Shown here piece by piece: positions 1-7,400 of a stretch of DNA of 11,835 nt. The DNA comes from Cephalothrix spiralis. Its lineage: Eukaryota > Nemertea > Palaeonemertea > Archinemertea > Cephalotrichidae. A program made the translations under genes and the position numbers. Where the stretch lies: contig JAUCNG010365040.1 in assembly GCA_032353305.1 (NCBI GenBank), positions 1 to 11,835 on the forward strand, given 5' to 3'. Every line of letters begins with the position of its first letter. Position 1 is the first letter of the stretch. A model generated the notes under the pieces. That model had not been told where the DNA came from and ran no database searches. It saw only the letters and a list, made by a program, of their open reading frames with translations.

Positions 1-552
1 CTGCTGCTCTCCTAATGCCTTAATTAGTATATCGACTCTAGAACAATAGAAAGTTAATTAATCTCTTTGTCTTAACTATTTGTTTATTGTTGCAATCAAC
101 TCGTCTCGTCAATGCGTACAACCAGATACCTCACTCGATACCGTAGCTACATCAGCTCCAAAAGACCCCCAACGACGCCCGCAGCGCGCCAGAGAGGACC
201 CATAACCCCTTTTCAACGCCGAGTGCAGCGAAACACTCCATGCTACAGACCAACATACTCAATACAGTGTCTACGTATACGGGAGAGTAGCTCGATTAGC
301 GTCGCGTGGCATACCTCTGTACCTTCCAATATAAGTTGCTCCGGACTTGCGCTATGACTACTAATGTAGTCAATTCATAATTAAGTCACAATATATGACG
401 TCATCTGGCTATTTTCCATAATATTGGGACACCCTGTATATTGTCATTTTAGATGCTATGTTAAAGAAAATAAGTTGTTGTTCTTTTAAGTTGTTATTTC
501 CCTGTTCTATATGCCAATTCATACATTCGGTTAAGCCTTCAATTTTTAGACC
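1..552. other. 5' flank without a recognised gene
   Basis: Bases 95-357 are clearly GC-richer than the AT-rich surroundings and contain an 81-codon open frame with no recognisable domain. The text near 315-345 (CTCTGTACCTTCC then AATATAAG) loosely recalls a retroelement poly(A) region, but no terminal repeat pair or target duplication is visible. A string gggacaccctgtata at 425-439 resembles a common transposon-end motif. No SLC22 exon 1 was found here. Confidence 0.4.
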
Positions 553-726
553 CTGTTAGACCTAAGGCTACGCTTAATGCCGTAAAAATGTTCACCGAAT
601 CACAAATTTTTACGCCCTTTTAGGCAGTGGGTTACGCTTAAGGCCGTAAAACTGTTCTTCAAATCACAAAATTAGCCTCCATTAATCGATTTTTATATGC
701 CAACAAATACCTCCGGTTAAGTCTTT

Positions 727-780
727 TATGAATGGATAAGGCGCTTCCTACGGAGCAGGTTCGAGTCCAGCCAAGATCGA
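727..780 (+). repeat. tRNA-Arg-like SINE head, copy 1
   Basis: AATGGATAAGGCGCT resembles the D-arm of tRNA-Arg, and GGTTCGAGTCC matches the Pol III box B. The tract ends CCAGCCAAGATCG, like an acceptor stem. The anticodon arm is shortened, so this is not a working tRNA. Similar SINE-type heads are common in animal genomes. Confidence 0.6.
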
Positions 781-885
781 ATTTTTTTCTTATAATTGGT
801 TGTTCGTAATTGGAAATAATGTGCATTGTCATAAAATTATATGAACAAAACATATTGTCCCAATTTAATACACATACATTTTCAG

Positions 886-956
886 CGTACCGACCAGAGT
901 ACCAGTGCCATGTTCCTGATGCTAACCTTTTACCACAAGCAAACGAAAGCTGTTAG
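886..956 (+). pseudogene. Truncated pseudo-copy of gene 1 exon 2
   Basis: The acceptor (ttttcag ending at 885) is intact, and 66 bases match the working exon with four differences. In the exon's frame it reads AYRPEYQCHVPDANLLPQAN then ESC, and meets TAG at 954-956, made by the duplication junction. It lacks the exon's second half and its normal donor. It keeps Asp in VPDA, as in gene 2 (VPDS), where the working exon has Val. Confidence 0.85.
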
Positions 957-1122
957 ACCTAAGGCTACGCTTAATGCCGTTAAAATGTTCTCCAATTCAC
1001 AAATTTGTACGCGCTTTTAGGCATTGGGCTACGCTTAAGGCCGTAAAACTGTTCTTTAAATCACAAAATTAGCCTCCATTAATCGATTTATATGCCAACA
1101 AATACCTCCGGTTAAGTCTTTT

Positions 1123-1171
1123 ATGAATGGAGTAGGCGCTACGGAGCAGGTTCGAGTCCAGCCAAGATCGA
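1123..1171 (+). repeat. tRNA-Arg-like SINE head, copy 2
   Basis: Copy of the 727-780 element within the second duplication unit, with the same box B and a few deleted bases near GGAGTAGGCGCTACGGAGC. It arose by the tandem duplication, not by a second insertion. Confidence 0.6.
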
Positions 1172-1264
1172 AATAAGATTCTTATTAATTGGTTGTTCGT
1201 TATTGGAAATTATGTGCATTGTCATAAAACATATTGTCCCAATTTAATACACATACATTTTCAG

Positions 1265-1425
1265 CGTACCGACCAGAGTACCAGTGCCGTGTTCCTGTTG
1301 CTAGCCTTTTACCACCAGCAAACGAAAGCTGTTTCCAATATTCATTAAACAAAAGTGGATTGATTCCATGTGAGAAAGGAAGAATGTATTTCACAAACAG
1401 AACAAGGTCTTCTATTGTCTCTGAG
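1265..1425 (+). CDS. Gene 1 exon 2: large extracellular loop
   Basis: Acceptor acattttcag ends at 1264 and donor gtatgt starts at 1426. The exon is 161 nt; its first two bases complete an Ala codon begun in exon 1 (phase 1), and it ends in phase 0. It encodes AYRPEYQC through RSSIVSE (54 residues). It has three Cys and three N-glycosylation sequons (NES, NKS, NRT), as expected for the glycosylated TM1-TM2 loop of SLC22 proteins. All three sequons and all three Cys are kept in gene 2. Confidence 0.93.
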
Positions 1426-4400
1426 GTATGTTCCGACCATAAGGCCATGTACTTCATGTCACGTCAGATTTTAACAATGTTTTTGAAAAAAACTTCAAAT
1501 TTGGCTCCTGAGGCCACAAAGGATAAATCACAAAGTTGAAAATATAAACTTGAACCTAGAATTTCCACAAGGTTTCCAAAAATATAAGGGAGATTTACGC
1601 GGGGGCCGAAAACTGGGGTCTGAAGGTTGGAGGCCAAAAGTTCTATAAACCTGTGTATGTTACTGAATGTTACTAACTGGAGACGGTAAATTATAATTTA
1701 TTTGTATACACAATTCGGTGGAATTATTGAAATGAGTATTGTACTTTTGGGATTGACACCGCTTTTGTACAGTAGACGAAGAGCAATATAGACAAATGGG
1801 GTACCGTTGGAAAGGTCTTAGGACGGGGATTCCCAAAGGCTATATGAGAAGTCGAATCGCGTCACAAAGGCGCCCCTAGCGGCGAAAAACTACATGTTGC
1901 TATCTCAGTACAGCTCAAACGGTGATATATTAAAAAAAAACTGATGCCAAAAAATGAAACCAGGAGCCTATTTGTACTCGAAATAGCTAGGTGCCATTTT
2001 CTCAAAGTTTGTTTTAGTGACGTCATAGTGTCATTTTAGTGACGACACAGCATTTGTTTCAGAAATTACTTATTAACTATGGCTTGTGACATATCAAATT
2101 GAAGGAAATGATAAGTCTAGATCATCTGATGGCACAAAACACATATTTAGGTCATATAGCACCCAAAAGTGCCACAGAGTGTCACAAATCACAATTGGGG
2201 TATTTTTTGTCACAATAATATTGCAATGGGGTCATGTAGGGTATTAATGAAAAGGTAATGGCCTAGCGGTTTATTTAGGCTATATGAAAAAGTAAATGAC
2301 TTCACAAGGGCGCCCCTAGCGGCGAAAAACAACATTTCGCTATCCCAGTATGGGATATTAATAAAAACTGATACCGAAAATGAAATCAGGAACCTATTTC
2401 CATATGAAATGGCGAGGTGCCATTTTCTCAAAATATACACAAATTGTAATTTGTGACAATCTGTGCCAATGTGGCACTTGTGGGTGCCATATGACCTAAA
2501 AAAATTCAGTACTCACAGTTGATCTAGATTTCGAGTGTTTTGTGCCATCAGATGATCTAGACTTATCATTTCCTTCAATTTGATATGTAACAAGCCATAG
2601 TTAATTAGTAATTTCTGAAAAAATGCTGTGATCTCAATAAAATGACACTATGACGTCACTAAAACAAATTGAGAAAATGGCACCTAGCTATTTCGAGTAC
2701 AAATAGGCTCCTGGTTTCATTTTTGGCATCAATTTTTTAAATATATCACTGTTTGAGCTATACTGAGATAGCGAAATGCGGTTTTTCGCCGCTAGGGGCA
2801 CCCTATCGACGTCGTTTAACTTCTGATATAGCTTATTCGAATCGTATTTTCAATACCTTTGCAATGATACCAAACACGATCATATTGAAAAATTCCTGTT
2901 AACAAAAATACGCCAATTTCAATTTGTGGCACTCTGTGGCATGTTTGTGGCATTTCTGGGTGCCATATGACCTGAATGTGTTTTTTATGCCCTCAGATGA
3001 TGTGTATTCATCATTTCCTTCAATTTGATATGCAACAAGATATGGTTATTCGATTATTGTGAAAACAGTGCCTTGACTTCACTAAAATGACGCTATGACG
3101 TCACTAAAACCAATTTTGAGAAAATGGCACCTAGCCATTTCGAGTACAAATAGGTTCCTGATTTCATTTTGGCATCAGTTTTTTTATTAATATATCACCG
3201 TTTGAGCTGTGTACTGAGATAGCGAAATGCAGATTTTCGCCGCTAGGGGCGCCTTTGTGACGCGATTCGACTTTTCATATAGCCTTTGGGAATCCCCGTC
3301 CCCAGACCTTTCCAACGGTACCTCATTTGTCTATATTGCTCTCTGTACTGTACAAAAGCGGTGTCAATCCCAAAAGTACAATACTCATTTCAATAAGCTA
3401 GTGTTGTATCGTATAAGCCCTAGACACATGCAATAGTATGCAATGGTTTCACCCTTACACGGATAGGCGCACTTGAGTGACCTGAAAAACAGTTTTGCGA
3501 TTTTGCGATTTTTCACCTCATCCTCCGGATTCGTGAAAGATCTTGAAATGTTTTACAGAAATAAACACTACTAATGGTTAGGTAATCTTATAATATAAGC
3601 TGTCATAGAAAAACCATTTGCAACTTAGCAGAAAGCTACGGATATTGAAAATATTCAAGTACTAGATCACCAGGCATAGTTGCTCATTTATTTGATAATA
3701 AAGTCAATAAAGGAGCCGGGCTAATAATATACTGTTATTTTTTCAGTTTGATCTGGTTTGTGAAAACGACAATCTCGCCGAATTAACTATAACATTTTTC
3801 GTGTTATTTAATGCACTTGGATGTAGTATATTCTCGCCATTATCTGATATATTTGGAAGGAAACCAGTCAATTTGTGCACAACCATGGCTACCTGTGTAT
3901 TTTCCTTGGCTACTGCATTTGCTCCTGGTTATATCGGTTACATAGTTTTAAGATCGTTGACGGGTTTTTTCTTAAGCGTATGTATTAAAAATTCCTAAAT
4001 AATCATCAATTCGAGGCAGAAATAAGGCTGTCAGCAGCAAAATTGAACTCTATAGATGATAATCTAGCGCGTTTATTTTCTTCATTAAATCAAATAACAC
4101 ACACTGATTATCCTTTAGATAGCATTGTCCTTAACTTAGAGGACATATAGAAATTTAGTTCAAAAGTTACTAAATCAGTGCTGCCATTCTTTAGTACATT
4201 TTTGAACTAAATTTATATATGTAATCTAAAGCCAATATTGGCTATATAAAAGGTAATCACTGTGCGTTATGTGATTTAATGAAGAATATTAAACTCGCTA
4301 TACAATGTAGATAATCTAGAAAGTTCGATTTTACTGCTGACAGATTTATTTCTGCCTCAAAAGTCAGCAAAAGTCAGCAAAAGTGAGTTTTAAAAGAAGC

Positions 4401-7400
4401 ATAGTACCGAATGCTCGTTCCTGAATTTCCGTTTGCAGTCTAGGAGGAATATCAGTGGCGGATATTGCATGAGGGGAGGGGGGGGACGGGGTGGTGAGTG
4501 GCTAGCATTTTGCCTGCCAGCTCCGCAGATTGATATTTCTTGGTCCCCCCACAAATTATTGGAATATCCGCCACTGAGAAATATGGATTTGAGGAGGTAA
4601 AACATGTCTTACTCATTCAAGATCATTCAAGTGACTTTATAAATACATGTAACAATAATTGACGGTTTGAGTTTTCTGTTTCTGGGAAAGAAAGAGTTTA
4701 TGTATCCATTCTTGGGACACCGTATGTGAGTAGGGGAAAATAAAAACCTGTTAAATAATACACTGCATATACTTGCTGTTTTTATGAAATATAAAACAAA
4801 CATTTTGAATCATTTTAGGGAGTACTGATATCGGGCCAAACTGCAGTGTGTGAGTTATTCTCATCAACAATAAGACCTCAGGCAGTGATGTTTAATGGAA
4901 TATGGTGGAGCATTAGTATGTTCACCTTGTGTTTCATGGCATACTTCATACGGGACTGGAGAAACTTTCAGATTGCAATATCAGTGTTTCCTTCACTTTT
5001 CCTTTTACCATTATGGTAAGTTAAGATACCCATAGGCCCACACATGATAATCTAACAAGTTCAAACTTGTTCAATTAATACGATGTCATTATCAATCACG
5101 TGCATGGCTGGATGTGAGTAATAGCATCAACTATTTATATTATTTCGTCTGAGGTGTAAGGCACCGCACCAGATGGATAACGCTATAGGCTTAGAAATCG
5201 AAAGGCCCCAAGTTCGAACCCAGCAAGGATCAGCAAAGGAAATTTATTCTAAATAAAATTAATTCAGGCTCAGCAAAAACTATCCTTGGGGAAAAAATGG
5301 TTAAATTGTCGTGAACCGGTTTCAATCCGATCCGTCCACGGTAAATCGAATGTGATATTTGTCTTAGTTAGCGCCCGGGACCAGTCTATTATAGTCTCGT
5401 TATGAACTCGTATCAAAGATGTCGGAATGCACTAATCTAATAAATATATAGTTTTATCTAAAAAGTGGTTGAACTATCACATACACAAAAGGGTGGAGGC
5501 ATTTCAGCTCAGCATCAACTCCCAATTCGTTATGTGTCATTTTATGCATTACTTTGTTATAATACACCAATTATGTTTGGTTCGATTATCGATGTTGGTT
5601 ATCGATAGTTCAACAATGATTTGTTCTTTGTAGCTGAGGGTGTGAGAGGTCCCGAGTCCGAATCCCGGGCGAGCCGAAACTAAGTCGTGACAGTTTGTCA
5701 GTCTCAGAACAACGCTCGGACTCATGACGGTCGACAACAGTCCTACTAGGATATCGCGAGAAAAATTTGGTTGAAATCTGAACATTTTGTCGCTCTATAT
5801 TTTCTCCTCAATATTTGTTCTCCACGCATGCATGATTTTTGCTAATTGATTTTGACTCATGAATAATTGTAATGTTCTTAATTTATATTTCAGGTTTGTT
5901 CCAGAATCATTACCTTGGCTGGCTTCGCATGGGAACATAAACATAGCAAAGGCAGAAGCTGAACTACGACGTGCGGCAAGATTAAGCAAAAAGAAGCATA
6001 TCTTTCCTGAGGGACACTTCCTCATTCGAACTGAAATTCAAGGAGAAAATAATAGTCCTGGCAATGATAAGAACAGCAAATTTGAATTGGTCAAAAAGAA
6101 AATAACAAAGCGTCTTCAGACAAAACCAACTCGTAATGAAGAGAACCACATTAATCAACGATCGAGCTATGCTTTGATTTTTAGTAACCGGATTTTAGTC
6201 AAGAATATTAGTATTTGCATCGTCATATGGTGATTTCCAACATTACATTTTTATTGCGTCACTATTTTGATATCATTTGACATCTTGGAATCAGTTCTGA
6301 CAAGTTCTGGTACGCGTGCTAGTCCGATTCACTCCGCGCAAAAAGAAGTACCAGAACTCTTTCTACTTTCTAATGATATTTTAATCATTTTACTCTCGTT
6401 TTCTGCGATTAAACAAACTTAGAACAATGTATGTTATAGTACCGTAATAGTTGTCTGATACCGATCGATGATGATGAATCAGTCGCGTTAGGCTAATTAC
6501 ATATTGACGGACAATACAGGTACTGATACACGATTCTTTTACGTAAAATCGATAAACAGCTCATGTGTGTAGTAGCCTAACGCTTTATACACTGAATCAA
6601 TGAATCATACATTAAAGGGACAATTCTTTTTAGCTGTTCCATGTGATTGAGTTTACATAGACTTTAAAATTGTCTCAGACATTTAAGATATGAGCTAGGA
6701 TATAATTAAAACATAGTTCTTTCTTTACAGGTTTACCAACGTCCTAACATATTGGGGAATATCGTATATTTCAGTAATGTTGTCAGCAAATATGTATCTA
6801 GACTTCACATTTCAAGCTATTGCTGAAATTCCATCAACATTAGTATGTACGTTCTGCCTTCCAAGGTAAAGAATACGAAACATGTCTGGTCCGACAACTC
6901 CAATTCCTTCTGACGATGATCTTTATCATTTTGTCTATCTCTAATTGCAGATGGGGTAGAAGATTACCAATGGTAATATTCTTTGGTATTGCTGGAGCAT
7001 CGTCTATAAGTGCAATGCTAATACCGTCATCAACAGGTTAGTTAAAGTTGCAGACAATTGTAAACAATAACATTAGAACAATATATTCCAGGTTGATTAT
7101 CAAATTAGTCCTTATCAACTATATAGGCAAAAGAGTTATGTTAAGTTACATCTATTGGATACAGTTTCATCATCTTTAAAAGTCTTAAAAGTACTTATTG
7201 CCAAAATATAACAAATAACTATGGTTTTTGTTGCCATATTAGGGGAAGGAAACTCTTACATGGCCAATTGAGACTGATATAATGCCCCGTTTGACTGCAG
7301 CTTTAGTACGAGCGGGTTAGTGTTTTTTTAAAAATCTGAAACACCTCTGTAAGTCACACAGCTTATTATATTTTCGCTGCTTATCATTATAAGATATATA

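Larger units (their letters stand above)
569..1091 (+). repeat. Short direct repeat (about 50 bp, period 64), four copies
   Basis: The string TACGCTTAA starts at 569, 633, 966 and 1030. It is followed by gccgtaaaa, then a tgttc-like stretch and then atcacaaa. The first two copies form a 64-bp-period repeat inside unit 1; the other two are its copies in unit 2. The pair therefore predates the larger duplication. Confidence 0.75.
553..1333 (+). repeat. Direct tandem duplication, about 390 bp, carrying part of exon 2
   Basis: Unit 1 (553-949) and unit 2 (950-about 1333) are over 90% alike apart from small deletions. Both begin CTGTTAGACCTAAGGC or its close match and end AAACGAAAGCTGTT. Each unit holds a SINE-like tRNA head, the intron end and the start of gene 1 exon 2. 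The junction has short homology (CTGTT). Confidence 0.9.
3978..4818 (+). other. Gene 1 intron 3 (841 bp)
   Basis: Starts GTATGT and ends CATTTTAG. Holds the palindrome at 4013-4358, three tandem AAAAGTCAGC-type units at 4359-4388, and the hAT-type miniature element at 4453-4576. Nothing recognised in 4585-4818. Confidence 0.9.
5016..5893 (+). other. Gene 1 intron 4 (878 bp)
   Basis: Starts GTAAGT and ends TTTCAG. Contains two different tRNA-like SINE remnants (about 5150-5450 and 5631-5780). No coding content is seen on either strand. Confidence 0.88.

Noticed and set aside
112-357. 81-codon plus-strand open frame
   Set aside because: It is basic and low in hydrophobic patterning, with no domain I recognise. 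GC-rich sequence opens frames by chance.
727-780. True tRNA-Arg gene
   Set aside because: The anticodon arm is too short and the acceptor stem does not pair fully, so a SINE head is more likely.
1200-1457. 85-codon minus-strand frame
   Set aside because: Antisense shadow of gene 1 exon 2.
2210-2440. 76-codon minus-strand open frame, and a similar plus frame at 3227-3436
   Set aside because: Both read the same monomer of the palindromic element in matching orientation (shared FAARGA), so they are repeat by-products, not genes.
4390-4605. 71-codon minus-strand frame
   Set aside because: It runs through the hAT-type miniature element and a Pro-coding G-run; no protein family.
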